44,874 nt of DNA from an uncultured Lachnospiraceae bacterium (GTDB lineage Bacteria > Bacillota > Clostridia > Lachnospirales > Lachnospiraceae): assembly GCA_910588865.1 (NCBI GenBank), contig CAJUSJ010000029.1, positions 1-44,874 on the forward strand, in the 5' to 3' direction. Shown here one piece after another: positions 16,947 to 26,000 of the stretch. Positions within the stretch are counted from its first letter, which is position 1. Every line of letters starts with the position of its first letter. Made by a program: the position numbers and the translations under genes. A model generated the notes under the pieces. It worked only from the letters and a program-made list of their open reading frames with translations, was not told where the DNA came from and did not search any database.

Positions 16947-17369
16947 TTACAGACTGACCTGATCAATGGCCTTTTCCGCCTTAAGAGCCTGGGTGATGAT
17001 GTGTTCAAATTCTTCTGACAGCTCCACACCTTCCTCCAGCTCAAATTCCCTGTTGTCCAGAAACGCGTTGGAGAGCTGATACACATAGTACTCCCCTCCC
17101 ATATGTTCCTCAGCCATGGCCTCCCCCTGGATCCGCATCTCCTCTGTGTCCCTCTCCCTGCCAAGAGCCAGATCCGTCAGCACTCCCAGGATAATGGCAA
17201 AATGCTCCTCATCCCAGGCTGATAAGTACATGCATTTGCACAGACCCCTGTTAAAAAACGGGTATTGGCTGTAACAGTCCAAAAGCTCTTTAAACCGGGT
17301 CCTGTGGGCGGAATCCTCAAACAGCCCCTGTCTGTCCAGGGCTTCCAGGTATGTCTCCTGTTTACTCAT
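16947..17369 (-). CDS. Hypothetical soluble protein
   Basis: The 140-residue protein is acidic and predicted mostly helical, without signal peptide or membrane segment. Features are CYSQYPFFNRGLCKCMYLSAWDEEHFAIILGVLTDLALGRERD in the middle (three cysteines) and an acidic C-terminal helix (FELEEGVELSEEFEHII). I do not recognise a family. It has its own promoter with an extended -10 box just upstream and an AAGGAGGAGGGG site. It is flanked by genes for a lipoprotein and a DUF1540 protein on the same strand. Confidence 0.68.
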   Translation of the reverse strand: MSKQETYLEALDRQGLFEDSAHRTRFKELLDCYSQYPFFNRGLCKCMYLSAWDEEHFAIILGVLTDLALGRERDTEEMRIQGEAMAEEHMGGEYYVYQLSNAFLDNREFELEEGVELSEEFEHIITQALKAEKAIDQVSL

Positions 17370-17402
17370 AAGCCCCTCCTCCTTATGTTTTACTTATTTT
17401 TG

Positions 17403-17411
17403 AGTATAGCA
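17403..17411 (-). promoter_or_regulatory. Extended -10 promoter of the 140-residue protein gene
   Basis: The minus strand reads TGCTATACT, an extended -10 element (TG, one base, TATACT at 17403-17408), about 35 bases before the start codon. No convincing -35 box, as is usual for this class. Confidence 0.5.
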
Positions 17412-17517
17412 TAACTGTCCGGGATTTTCTACAAGAAGTGACTAATCCAGTGTTCCCCGCTCGCCGTGCACGGGCGGGACCGCTTTAGCGGCCATACTCC
17501 TCTCCGCCCCGTATACC

Positions 17518-17560
17518 AAAAAAGCCCGGAAGCCTTCTTGTTAAGGAAGGTCTTCCGGGC
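17518..17560 (-). terminator. Intrinsic terminator after DUF1540 gene
   Basis: A long stem GCCCGGAAG...CTTCCGGGC, extended by an inner CCTTC/GAAGG pairing around a short loop, is followed on the minus strand by six T (17518-17523). It begins 17 bases after the DUF1540 stop codon. Confidence 0.9.
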
Positions 17561-17576
17561 AGCGCGCCCATCAGTG

Positions 17577-17891
17577 CTAACGCATCTGGAAAGTGGCACA
17601 CTCTGTGTGACTCGCGTCCGAGGCCCCGTCTCCGGCAATGCCGATGTGGTCCGCCTCACAGTGTCGGTCCCTGTTGTACACGCAGTTCACCGCCTCGCAG
17701 TCTACCTCCAGACGGCTCTCTGGAGTCTTGAACAGGTTGTGGAACGCTCCATCCTTGTTCTCGTCAAAGCTTCCGCAGCAGGTATCGCGGCAGTCCTTGG
17801 CTTTGCTCCCGTCCACGATAATGGCCTGCTTGCAGCAGTGATTGTCACAGTTATGAAGACAGTTTGTTACATTACAATCCAGTTTTGTCAT
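17577..17891 (-). CDS. DUF1540 cysteine-rich protein, two modules
   Basis: The 104-residue protein holds two DUF1540 modules: LDCNVTNCLHNCDNHCCKQAI (about residues 4-24) with a following CRDTCCGSF, and VDCEAVNCVYNRDRHCEADHI (about 64-84) with a following TECATF. The spacing C-x3-NC-x2-N-x4-C is the family signature and suggests a small metal-binding or disulphide fold; the function is not known. These are common single-gene units in clostridia. AGGAGGG lies 8 bases before the ATG and a strong terminator follows, so it is probably monocistronic. Confidence 0.88.
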   Translation of the reverse strand: MTKLDCNVTNCLHNCDNHCCKQAIIVDGSKAKDCRDTCCGSFDENKDGAFHNLFKTPESRLEVDCEAVNCVYNRDRHCEADHIGIAGDGASDASHTECATFQMR

Positions 17892-17975
17892 GATAAGTTC
17901 CCTCCTGTAATATTAAAGTACATCTTACAGGGTTATCATGCCCAGGATTCCGCGGATTATTTCACCAAAAAATTC

Positions 17976-18635
17976 CTATTGGAAATCAACCTTTGAGATA
18001 TCCTCCTCCCGCAGGCCTCCGTATTCCACAAACCACTTAAGGAGCTCCTCTCCATCTGTCCCGTCAAAGATATCGCTGCTGACCATCAATCCTGAGGCGT
18101 GGACAATGCCATCCTCGTAAGGCTGGAAGGTCACCGTGCCCCAGTATCCATTGTCATAGATATAAAAATAGATCCGGTCTTCTGTCAGGCTGCTGTCTAT
18201 AAAGTGATCGCTGGACGAAAGCACGCTGACAGCTGCCAGGGTCTCTACCCCGGCCATGGCGCTGAACCTGGTGGCAATGGTTGAGGCCAGACGGTGGTCC
18301 AGCTCCTCGCGGACCTCCTCCGGCAGCTGGCTAAATGAAGAATCTTCCCCTAAAAAGTCCACCAGAAGCTCCCTGGTTTCTTTTGACACCCTGACCTCAT
18401 ATACCGCTCTGGGGCTGGAGTAATCGCCGGCTCCGATTTCCTTTATAATCTCGCTCGTCTCCTGTGAAGATGTCATCATATTCCAGTAGCTCTCAGACTC
18501 TGCCATGACATCCATCTTCTCCACCAGGCGGAGTCCCCGGTCATAAAGGCTGGCCCCCTCTGCCGATGTGCAGCCGCTTATGAGGGTCACCGCCACCAGG
18601 GCTGCCATACCCTTTACCCAACAATATTTTTTCAT
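17976..18635 (-). CDS. Secreted lipoprotein, unknown
   Basis: The 219-residue product has a lipoprotein signal peptide (MKKYCWVKGMAALVAVTLISGC, lipobox ISGC). The mature part is acidic, has paired helices (about 35-140), and ends with a beta-rich section (RIYFYIYDNGYWGTVTFQPYEDGIVHASGLMVSS). I do not recognise a family. The start is ATG at 18635 with AGGAGG 6 bases upstream; an upstream ATG at 18656 would add seven basic residues and has no ribosome site. Its promoter TTGTCA-17-TAAAAT lies at 18725-18753. Confidence 0.74.
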   Translation of the reverse strand: MKKYCWVKGMAALVAVTLISGCTSAEGASLYDRGLRLVEKMDVMAESESYWNMMTSSQETSEIIKEIGAGDYSSPRAVYEVRVSKETRELLVDFLGEDSSFSQLPEEVREELDHRLASTIATRFSAMAGVETLAAVSVLSSSDHFIDSSLTEDRIYFYIYDNGYWGTVTFQPYEDGIVHASGLMVSSDIFDGTDGEELLKWFVEYGGLREEDISKVDFQ

Positions 18636-18724
18636 CTGTTTCCTCCTTTTTCCCATGGCCCCTCCCGGGGTTCAGGGCAAATTGTGAAAGGTAGGATGCC
18701 GCGTCTTTTCCTTCCTTAGTATAA

Positions 18725-18753
18725 ATTTTACACCGTTGAGGGGAGGATGACAA
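18725..18753 (-). promoter_or_regulatory. Promoter of the 18635 lipoprotein gene
   Basis: On the minus strand TTGTCA (18748-18753), a 17-base spacer and TAAAAT (18725-18730). It lies about 90 bases before the start codon, between the gene and the structured repeats at 18778-18984. Confidence 0.65.
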
Positions 18754-18777
18754 GGTCAAAATCAAGCAAATCTTCAC

Positions 18778-18877
18778 GCGCCCGGCAGCGGACGCGCCAC
18801 CACACATGAAAGTCTGGCGGGCGCGCTTGGCATACCTGAATTCAGATCGCCTGACGGCGATGGGACTTTTAAAGTAA
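18778..18877. repeat. Structured intergenic repeat, copy 1
   Basis: A 100-base unit starting GCGCCCGGCAGCGGACGCG and ending ACTTTTAAAGTAA. It contains a GC-rich arm (GCGCC...CGCCA pairing with TGGCG...GGCGC), the conserved stretch TTGGCATACCTGAATTCA, a hairpin ATCGCC-TGAC-GGCGAT, and the small palindrome ACTTTTAAAGT. Copy 2 lies 7 bases downstream. No open frame is supported; I see no transposase or CRISPR-like regular spacing. Confidence 0.85.
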
Positions 18878-18884
18878 CCTGCAT

Positions 18885-18984
18885 GCGCCCGGCAGCGGAC
18901 GCGCCACCACACATGAAAGTATGTGGCGGGCGCATTTGGCATACCTGAATTCATGCCGCCTTCGGCGGCGGACTTTCAAAGTAA
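18885..18984. repeat. Structured intergenic repeat, copy 2
   Basis: The second 100-base unit is identical to copy 1 over its first 36 bases and again over the TTGGCATACCTGAATTCA core. Its hairpin has a different sequence, GCCGCC-TTC-GGCGGC, but the same pairing, and its end palindrome is ACTTTCAAAGT. The first arm has two extra bases (ATGTGGCG against CTGGCG). It ends nine bases before the pepC promoter. Confidence 0.85.
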
Positions 18985-18992
18985 AAATCCTG

Positions 18993-19021
18993 CTGACAAA
19001 TCCTGCTTTCTGAGTTATAGT
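18993..19021 (+). promoter_or_regulatory. Promoter of pepC
   Basis: CTGACA (18993-18998), a 17-base spacer and TATAGT (19016-19021), about 40 bases before the pepC start codon. It begins directly after the second structured repeat. Confidence 0.7.
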
Positions 19022-19061
19022 AATAGACGCGATTTCTATTTACACAAAGGAGGCTCTGACC

Positions 19062-20396
19062 ATGAGCAAACATATTACCTGTGAGGCCCTTGAACAATAC
19101 AGCGCCCGTTTTACCGGTGACCGGGCCAGCCGCGTGGCACGGGACGCGGTCATGTCCGCGGGACTTTTCAAAACCTGCCAGAATCCTATGGTATCCAGAA
19201 GGGACAATCATGAGTTTTCCCTGTCCCTGAAGCAGGGGGCCATCACCCATCAGAAGCAGAGCGGGCGGTGCTGGCTTTTCGCGGCCACCAACGTGATGCG
19301 TTTTCGGATCATTCAAAATTATCATCTTGAGAACTTTGAGCTGTCCCAGAACTATCTCTTATTCTGGGACAAGCTGGAGAAATCCAACTGGTTTTTGGAG
19401 AATATCCTGGACACCTTGGACCAGCCTGTGGGCAGCCGCGTCCTCTGCCACCTTTTATCAGACCCCATCGGCGACGGTGGTCAGTGGGACATGATGGCCA
19501 ACCTGGTGAACAAGTACGGCGTTGTTCCCAAATACAGTATGCCCGAATCCTCTGTATCCGGCAGCACCAGGGAGATGAACCGGGTGATGACAGAGCTTTT
19601 GAGAAATGATGCCTGCCTTCTGCGCCAAGCAGCCGCTGACGGCCTGGACCATGAGGCACTGGAGAAGAAAAAAAACGCCATGCTGGGTGACATCTACCGT
19701 ATGCTGTGTGTCTGCCTGGGCGAACCGCCCAAGACCGTGGACATGGAGGCCAGGGACAAGAACGGAAACTTTATCCAGGAAACAGGGCTGACTCCCATGG
19801 AATTTTTCAAAAAATATGTGGACATGGACTTAAACGACTACATAAGCCTGATCAATGCCCCAACAGCGGACAAACCCTTCTACCGCCGGTATACCGTAGA
19901 TATGCTGGGCAATGTAAAAGAAGGCAGACCTGTGTGCTACATAAATCTTCCCATTGAGGATCTGAAAAAAGCAGCCATTGCCCAGTTAAAGGACGGGGAA
20001 CCGGTGTGGTTCGGCTGTGATATGGGCCCCTTTGTCAACCGGGATTCCGGCATCATGGATCCGGAGGTCTATGATTTTGGCGACTTCCTCCAGGTAGAAT
20101 TCCCCATGGACAAGGCCCAGCGCTTAGACTACTGCCAGAGCCTGATGACCCATGCCATGGTGTTCCAGGGAGTGAACTTAACTGACCAGGGCCTTCCCAC
20201 CCGTTGGAGGGTGGAGAACAGCTGGGGGGAGGAGCCGGGCAAAAAGGGATACTTTGTCATGAGCGACCAGTGGTTCAGCCAGTACATGTACCAGGTAGTG
20301 GTCAATAAGAAATATTTAACCAACGACCAGCTTGACATCCTGAACACAGAGACCATTGTCTTAAAGCCATGGGATCCCATGGGGTCTCTGGCGTAA
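19062..20396 (+). CDS. pepC: Aminopeptidase C (C1 papain-like, bleomycin hydrolase family)
   Basis: The 444-residue protein has the PepC/bleomycin hydrolase length and all three papain-type catalytic positions: Cys70 in HQKQSGRCWLFAA, His at about 363 in LMTHAMVFQGV, and Asn at about 386 in RWRVENSWGEE. It is a cytoplasmic cysteine aminopeptidase, in this family usually a hexamer, that removes N-terminal residues from peptides. No signal peptide is present. AAAGGAGG precedes the ATG. It is the only + strand gene in the central part of the window and has its own promoter and terminator. Confidence 0.96.
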   Translation: MSKHITCEALEQYSARFTGDRASRVARDAVMSAGLFKTCQNPMVSRRDNHEFSLSLKQGAITHQKQSGRCWLFAATNVMRFRIIQNYHLENFELSQNYLLFWDKLEKSNWFLENILDTLDQPVGSRVLCHLLSDPIGDGGQWDMMANLVNKYGVVPKYSMPESSVSGSTREMNRVMTELLRNDACLLRQAAADGLDHEALEKKKNAMLGDIYRMLCVCLGEPPKTVDMEARDKNGNFIQETGLTPMEFFKKYVDMDLNDYISLINAPTADKPFYRRYTVDMLGNVKEGRPVCYINLPIEDLKKAAIAQLKDGEPVWFGCDMGPFVNRDSGIMDPEVYDFGDFLQVEFPMDKAQRLDYCQSLMTHAMVFQGVNLTDQGLPTRWRVENSWGEEPGKKGYFVMSDQWFSQYMYQVVVNKKYLTNDQLDILNTETIVLKPWDPMGSLA

Positions 20397-20412
20397 GACC
20401 TGGGCACATCAG

Positions 20413-20453
20413 AAAAGGAGCCGCCATACCGGACTGGTATGACAGCTCCTTTT
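20413..20453 (+). terminator. Bidirectional terminator between pepC and the GH4 gene
   Basis: AAAAGGAGC pairs with GCTCCTTTT, with an inner CATACC/GGTATG stem around GGACT. It lies 17 bases after the pepC stop and 66 bases after the stop of the convergent GH4 gene, with T runs on both strands. Confidence 0.9.
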
Positions 20454-20518
20454 CCTGTATTCGAAATCATCTCCCCAGGCAGACCCGGGAGGAAGGGTTC
20501 GCTCTCCCGGTCAGCTCC

Positions 20519-21922
20519 TTACAGGCCCTGCTCGGTCAGCTCTCTGGCCACGTCATCCTTGATGGTGACGCCTTCCTTCTCAAGCTCCGCGATCTTCTGG
20601 GCAAACTGAGGAAGGTACTTTTTATGAGCGATCAACAGTTCGTCAAGGACTCTCTTCGCGGTCGCGCCGGAAGGAACCTGTGGATTCAGGATAAATGCCT
20701 GAAGGGCCATTCCATAGTTGCCGGTAACGGCAGCCTCACACACGCACAGTTCCATATTCTTCATCACCTGAAGCCAGCCTCTCTCCGCGGGGTGAAGAGG
20801 TCCGAAGGCAATGGGAAGGGCACCGCAGGCTCCGATGTGGGCGGATACCTCCACCACGCAGTCAGCGGGAAGATCCGGCACCGCGCCGTTGTTCTTAGTG
20901 GAAACCACAATGTGGGAATTCTTGTTGCCGTAAATAGAAGCAATGGTTTCGCAGGCAGCATCCGAATAGTGGGCTCCGCCTCTCTTGGCCAGCTGCTCCG
21001 GCTTGTGATCCAGGTTCGGATCCTTGTACAGCTCAAACAGCTCTGCCTCGGTCTGCTTTACCTGCTGGGCCCTGGTACCCTTCTCCGGGTCCTTGTACTC
21101 CTCCAGCATGTGGTTAAGCATCTCTTCCTGCCTGTAGTAATATCTGTGATATCCGCAGGGAATCATACCCATCTGGTCAAGCTGCTCCTTGTGGAACTTC
21201 ACATCAAAAATGTTGGCCGGAACGCCCGCGTCGGTCTCCGGATCATACAGCTTGTCGATAATCTGCCGGGTCACGTCATGGCCGTTTAAGTCGAAGACCT
21301 TGTGCCAGTGGAAATGGTTCAGTCCCGCGAACTTGTAGATCAGCTCGTCCAAGGTCTTGCCGATCATCTTCGGCTCCTTCATCATAGCGCCTACAGGCAC
21401 ATTGCACAGGCCGATGACCTTGTCCCACTTGCCGTAGCGGACAACCGCTTCTGTGACCATGCCGCTGGGGTTGGTAAAGTTCACCAGCCAGGCGTCAGGA
21501 CACAGCTCCTTCATATCTTCCACAATGCTCAGGATCACCGGAATGGTGCGGAACGCCTTGAACATGCCGCCCGCGCCGTTGGTCTCCTGTCCCAGTATGC
21601 CGTAGGACAGCGGAATCCTCTCGTCCTTGATCCTGGCGTTCAAAAGGCCTACCCTGAACTGGGTGGTGACGAAATCCGCTCCCGGAAGGGCTTCTCTCCG
21701 ATCCAGAGTCAGATGTACCTTTACGTCATAGGGGGAAGCATCCCACATGCGCTGGGCCATCTTGCCCACGATCTCCAGCTTCTCTTTTCCATCCTCGATA
21801 TCCACCAGCCAGATCTCCTTGATGGGGAGCTGGTCATAGCGTTTGATGAAGCCCTCCATCAGCTCAGGTGTATAGCTGCTGCCGCCGCCGATGGTTACGA
21901 TCTTTACAGGTTTCTTTTCCAT
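20519..21922 (-). CDS. Family 4 glycosidase, probable 6-phospho-beta-glucosidase
   Basis: At 467 residues this is a GH4 enzyme, an NAD- and metal-dependent hydrolase acting on phosphorylated disaccharides. Visible are the dinucleotide-binding TIGGGSSYTPELMEG, DIEDGKEKLEIV, the NFTNPSGMVTEAV segment, GLCNVPVGAM with the metal-ligand Cys, and LNHFHW with the metal-ligand His. The CNVP and HFHW signatures fit the 6-phospho-beta-glucosidase branch (LicH/ChbF-like) rather than alpha-galactosidase, but the exact sugar is not certain. It should split a beta-linked disaccharide phosphate imported by a PTS; no sugar-specific PTS component is in the window. A RpiR-type regulator gene lies directly upstream and a TTGACA promoter between them. 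Confidence 0.92.
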   Translation of the reverse strand: MEKKPVKIVTIGGGSSYTPELMEGFIKRYDQLPIKEIWLVDIEDGKEKLEIVGKMAQRMWDASPYDVKVHLTLDRREALPGADFVTTQFRVGLLNARIKDERIPLSYGILGQETNGAGGMFKAFRTIPVILSIVEDMKELCPDAWLVNFTNPSGMVTEAVVRYGKWDKVIGLCNVPVGAMMKEPKMIGKTLDELIYKFAGLNHFHWHKVFDLNGHDVTRQIIDKLYDPETDAGVPANIFDVKFHKEQLDQMGMIPCGYHRYYYRQEEMLNHMLEEYKDPEKGTRAQQVKQTEAELFELYKDPNLDHKPEQLAKRGGAHYSDAACETIASIYGNKNSHIVVSTKNNGAVPDLPADCVVEVSAHIGACGALPIAFGPLHPAERGWLQVMKNMELCVCEAAVTGNYGMALQAFILNPQVPSGATAKRVLDELLIAHKKYLPQFAQKIAELEKEGVTIKDDVARELTEQGL

Positions 21923-21965
21923 GATTTTATCCTCCTGATCCGTTTCTGTGATTATTTATGTCTCT

Positions 21966-21994
21966 ATTTTCACGGATTTTCCCCTGTTTGTCAA
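21966..21994 (-). promoter_or_regulatory. Promoter of the GH4 glycosidase gene
   Basis: On the minus strand a perfect TTGACA (21989-21994) is separated by 17 bases from GAAAAT (21966-21971), about 45 bases before the start codon. The weak -10 box suggests regulated or activated expression. Confidence 0.65.
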
Positions 21995-22018
21995 TGGTTC
22001 TTGGGGCAAAAGGTACAG

Positions 22019-22066
22019 TGTTCTCTTTCTCAGGGAATTTTCACGTCTTAAAAGAGAACAATGTTC
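22019..22066 (-). promoter_or_regulatory. Inverted repeats upstream of GH4 promoter (candidate RpiR-type sites)
   Basis: TGTTCTCTTT (22019-22028) and AAAGAGAACA (22051-22060) form 10-base inverted repeats 22 bases apart. The second arm is also half of a short palindrome GAACAATGTTC (22056-22066). They lie between the regulator gene's stop and the -35 box of the glycosidase promoter, as expected for regulator binding sites. There is no T run, so a terminator is less likely. Confidence 0.5.
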
Positions 22067-22067
22067 C

Positions 22068-22961
22068 CTATCCCTCCAGGATAGGATTGCTGGAATGCCT
22101 GCCCTCCCGTTTTCCCGCTTCCTCGGATTCGCTGGAATACTTTATCTTGTCCGCCAGATGTTGGTCATAGTCCCGGTTAAAATACCCGGCATAGACCACA
22201 TCCAGAAGATACATCACCGACACATTGATCCCAAACGCGCCCAGATTTTTGATCAGCTTCTCCCTTGTGGACACATAGAGGCTGACAGCGCACATGGACG
22301 ACAGGGTATTGCTGCCGTAAGAAGTGACAGCCACGGAGGAAAGCCCCCGCTCCCTCACCTTTTTAGCGGCCTTCAGCACCCTCTTGGTCTCCCCTGTATA
22401 GGAGATCAGAAAAAACAGGCTCCCCGCCTCACAGTAGGAGGCATGGTAGAATCCCTCGTCGGCTTGGGTACAGATATGGACCAGCCTGCCGATCTTCATC
22501 ATCTTGTCCCGGAACACCTCCGCCACCCCCAACTGGGCGCTGGAGGCGCAGATGTATATCCTGGGAGCCGCCCGAAGCAGCCTGATGACTTTTCCCAATA
22601 CTTCCGGGTTCAGAAGAGACTGGCAGTCCCGGACGATCTCTTCATACAGCACCCCGATCTTGTTGGCCACAGTCATATCCTTGTCCTGCCTGTCAAATGG
22701 AAAATTAGGGTCCAGTGTCTGAAAGTGGGAGGAAAGGTACAGAAGCTCCTTCAAATACTCCTCCCTCAGCTCATTGAACCCCACATATCCCAGCTTCTGG
22801 CAGAAACGGATGACCGAGGATGGCGCCACATAAAGTTTCTTCGCGATCTGCCTCACACTGTCCTCCCTAAGACGCTCCTGCCGCTCCAGCATATAATCCG
22901 CGATCCGGCTGTCAATATCTGAAAAACGCTCCCGGTCCTGCAGCTTCTCCTTTACAAGCAT
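22068..22961 (-). CDS. MurR/RpiR family transcription regulator
   Basis: The 297-residue protein has an N-terminal RpiR-type helix-turn-helix (about residues 1-78, with LREDSVRQIAKKLYVAPSSVIRFCQKLGYVGFNELREEY) and a C-terminal SIS sugar-phosphate-binding domain (about 125-255, RIYICASSAQLGVAEVFRDKM, LFFLISYTGETKRVLKAAKK). This family senses phosphosugars and controls the adjacent catabolic gene, here the GH4 phospho-glycosidase 145 bases downstream. AAAGGA precedes the ATG. The gene follows purL and its hairpin. Confidence 0.92.
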   Translation of the reverse strand: MLVKEKLQDRERFSDIDSRIADYMLERQERLREDSVRQIAKKLYVAPSSVIRFCQKLGYVGFNELREEYLKELLYLSSHFQTLDPNFPFDRQDKDMTVANKIGVLYEEIVRDCQSLLNPEVLGKVIRLLRAAPRIYICASSAQLGVAEVFRDKMMKIGRLVHICTQADEGFYHASYCEAGSLFFLISYTGETKRVLKAAKKVRERGLSSVAVTSYGSNTLSSMCAVSLYVSTREKLIKNLGAFGINVSVMYLLDVVYAGYFNRDYDQHLADKIKYSSESEEAGKREGRHSSNPILEG

Positions 22962-22988
22962 GTTGGTTTCCTTTCTAAAATTTACAGC

Positions 22989-23023
22989 GAGAGGCTGTGA
23001 CCCTTCTTAAGTCACAGCCTCTC
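22989..23023 (-). terminator. Hairpin after purL
   Basis: A 13-bp perfect stem (GAGAGGCTGTGAC/GTCACAGCCTCTC) with a 9-base loop starts about 19 bases after the purL stop codon. On the minus strand the following T run is weak (CTGTAAATTTTAG), so termination may be partial and let transcripts continue into the RpiR gene, for which I see no strong promoter. Confidence 0.65.
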
Positions 23024-23041
23024 TCCATGTTTGGCGAAAAA

Positions 23042-26000
23042 TCACTTAAAATACTCCACACCCGACTCAAACAGCCTCATATCCTGCTCCCCATAGATGT
23101 TCATGGCCACGGCCTCACCCCGTCTCTCGGAGTGAGCCATCTTGCCCAAAATCCTGCCATCAGGACTTGTGATGCCCTCAATGGCCATGTAGGACCCATT
23201 GGGATTCCAGAACTCGTCCATGGTGGGATTTCCCTTGTCATCCACATACTGGGTGGCGACCTGGCCGTTTTCAAACAGCTTCTTAAGCCAGTGTTCATTG
23301 GCCACAAACCGTCCTTCGCCGTGGGAAGCCGGGTTGCAGTACACGCCTCCAAGCTCCGCGCCCATAAGCCAGGGAGACTTGTTGGTCATGACCTTGGTGT
23401 ACACCATCTTGGACACATGGCGGCCAATGGTGTTCATGGTCAGGGTAGGAGAGTCGGAATGCTGCTCCACCACATCTCCCTCTGTCACCAGCCCCAGCTT
23501 AATAAGGGCCTGGAAACCATTGCAGATCCCCAGCATCAGGCCATCCCTCTCGTTCAGCAATTTCAGGATCTCCTCCTTGATGACCTGATTGCGGAACACG
23601 GCGGCAAAGAACTTGGCAGACCCCTCCGGCTCGTCTCCCGCGGAGAATCCCCCCGGGAACATGACAATCTGGGCTCTGGCGATCTCCTTTTTAAACTCCT
23701 CCACAGAATCCCGGATATGGGAAGCGCTTAAGTTCTTGAACACCTTATCGGTAACCGTGGCCCCTGCCCTCAAAAAGGCCCTGGCGCTGTCGTACTCGCA
23801 GTTGGTTCCCGGGAACACAGGGATAAACACATGAGGCTTCGCGACCTTATGCCTGCAGACATAGACCTTTTGCCCCTTCTCCCTTACGTCATAGGTCTCA
23901 TCAGGAACCGGGGTCTGCTCCACTCCCGACACTGTCGGGAACACTTCCTCCAGAGTTCCGGTCCAGGCCTCCAAGGCCTGATCCATGGAAATCTCTATGC
24001 TTCCGTACTGGAACGCCTGCCTGTCTGTCACTTCCCCGATAACCGTGTAGGTGATGGACAGCTCCCCAACCTTGCCGTCAGGAACTTCGCATACAATACT
24101 GCCCCAGCCCGGGGCAAAGAAATCCCTTGGATCCACATTGTGCTCAATCTTCACGCCCAGCCTGTTGCCAAAAGCCATCTTGCTGACAGCTTCCGCCATG
24201 CCATGGCCCTCCACCGCGTAGGCAGAAATGATCCTTCCCGCCCTTATGTCCCGGGCAAGCTTTCCATAGCCATCCTTGATCTGGTCATATACCGGCAGAT
24301 CGTACTGGTCCTTCTCAACGCGGAACACCACGATCTTGCTGCCCGGCCTCTTAAACTCCGGTGTGATGATCTGCTTATGGCTGGCCACATCTACCGCGAA
24401 GGACACCAGGGTGGGGGGAACGTCGATGTCATTGAAGGTTCCCGACATGCTGTCCTTGCCTCCGATGGACGGAAGTCCGAAGCCAAGCTGCGCGCTGTAG
24501 GCTCCCAAAAGAGCGGCAAAGGGCTGGCTCCAGCGGGCCGGCTCCTGGCTCATCCTGCGGAAATACTCCTGGAACGTAAAGCGGATCTTCTCGTAGTCGC
24601 CGCCGCTGGCCACGATCTTGGCCACAGAGGACACCACCGCGTAGATAGCTCCGTGGAAGGGGCTCCAGCTTGACAGATAGGGGTCAAATCCATAGCTCAT
24701 CATGGTGACCGTGTCGGTCTTTCCCTTCTGTACCGGCAGTTTTGCCACCATGGTCTGGGTCTCGGTCAACTGATATTTCCCCCCGTAGGGCATGAACACA
24801 GAGCCCGCTCCGATGGAGCCGTCGAACATCTCCACCAGACCTTTCTGGGAACACACGTTTAAGGAGGACAGGGTCTCGAGCCATTTTTCTCTCACATCGG
24901 GAATATCCGGACAACGGACAAAAGGATTGCCCTCCTTCCCCGGAACCTCCAGGATCACGGAAGCCTCCTGATGAGCGCCGTTGGTGTCCAGAAACGCCCG
25001 GCTGATATCCACGATGGTCTTCCCTCTCCAGTTCATCACCAGGCGGGGTTCCTCCGTGACCACTGCCACAGGGACGGCCTCCAGGTTCTCCTGGGCCGCG
25101 TAGCCCAGAAACAGGTCCACATCCTTTTTATCCACAACCACCGCCATGCGCTCCTGGGACTCGGAGATGGCAATCTCCGTCCCGTCCAGGCCCGCGTATT
25201 TCTTGGGCACCTTGTCGAGATCAATCTGAAGACCAGCCGCCAGCTCGCCGATGGCCACGGACACGCCGCCAGCTCCGAAATCATTGCATTTGCGGATAAT
25301 GCCGCTGACCTCCGGACGGCGGAACAGCCTCTGGATCTTCCGCTCTGTGGGGGCATTTCCTTTCTGCACCTCCGCGCCGCAGGTTTCAATGGAGCTCTCT
25401 GTGTGTACCTTGGAGGATCCTGTAGCGCCGCCGCAGCCGTCCCGGCCCGTGCGTCCTCCCAGGAGGATAATGATATTGCCCGGGTCAGAGGTCTCCCGGA
25501 TCACGGCTTTTCTGGGGGCCGCGCCCATAACCGCTCCGATCTCCATGCGCTTGGCCACATAGTCCGGGTGGTAGATCTCCTTTACATAGCCTGTGGCCAG
25601 GCCGATCTGGTTGCCGTAGGAGCTGTACCCTTTGGCCGCCCCTGTCACCAGCTTCCTCTGAGGCAGCTTGCCGTGGAGGGTCTCTGCCAGAGATTTCCTG
25701 GGATCCGCGGCCCCGGTGACCCGCATGGCCTGGTACACATAAGTCCTTCCGGAAAGGGGATCCCGGATCGCGCCGCCCAGACAGGTGGCCGCGCCGCCGA
25801 AGGGCTCGATCTCAGTGGGATGGTTGTGGGTCTCATTTTTAAAATTCACCAGCCACTCTTCTTTTACACCGTCGATCTCAACGGGAACCACGATGCTGCA
25901 GGCATTGATCTCCTCAGACTCCTCCAGATCCTCCAGCTTTCCCTGGGCCCGCAGCTTTTTCATGGCCAGAAGAGCCAGGTCCATAAGGCAGACAAACTTG

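Noticed and set aside
17429..17659. Minus-strand frame downstream of and overlapping the DUF1540 gene
   Set aside because: It runs through the terminator hairpin, lacks a ribosome site and has no family resemblance.
18541..18954. Minus-strand reading frame across the structured repeats
   Set aside because: It contains the repeat sequence twice in translated form, has no ribosome site and overlaps the true lipoprotein gene.
18778..18984. CRISPR array
   Set aside because: Only two units of 100 bases with a 7-base gap; no short repeats with unique spacers and no cas genes.
20369..21289. Long + strand frame opposite the GH4 gene
   Set aside because: It is antisense to a well-supported enzyme gene and has no domain, only the third-position bias of the real gene.
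23831..24673. Long + strand frame opposite purL, and another at 24971-26038
   Set aside because: Both are antisense shadows of the purL frame without ribosome sites or recognisable domains.
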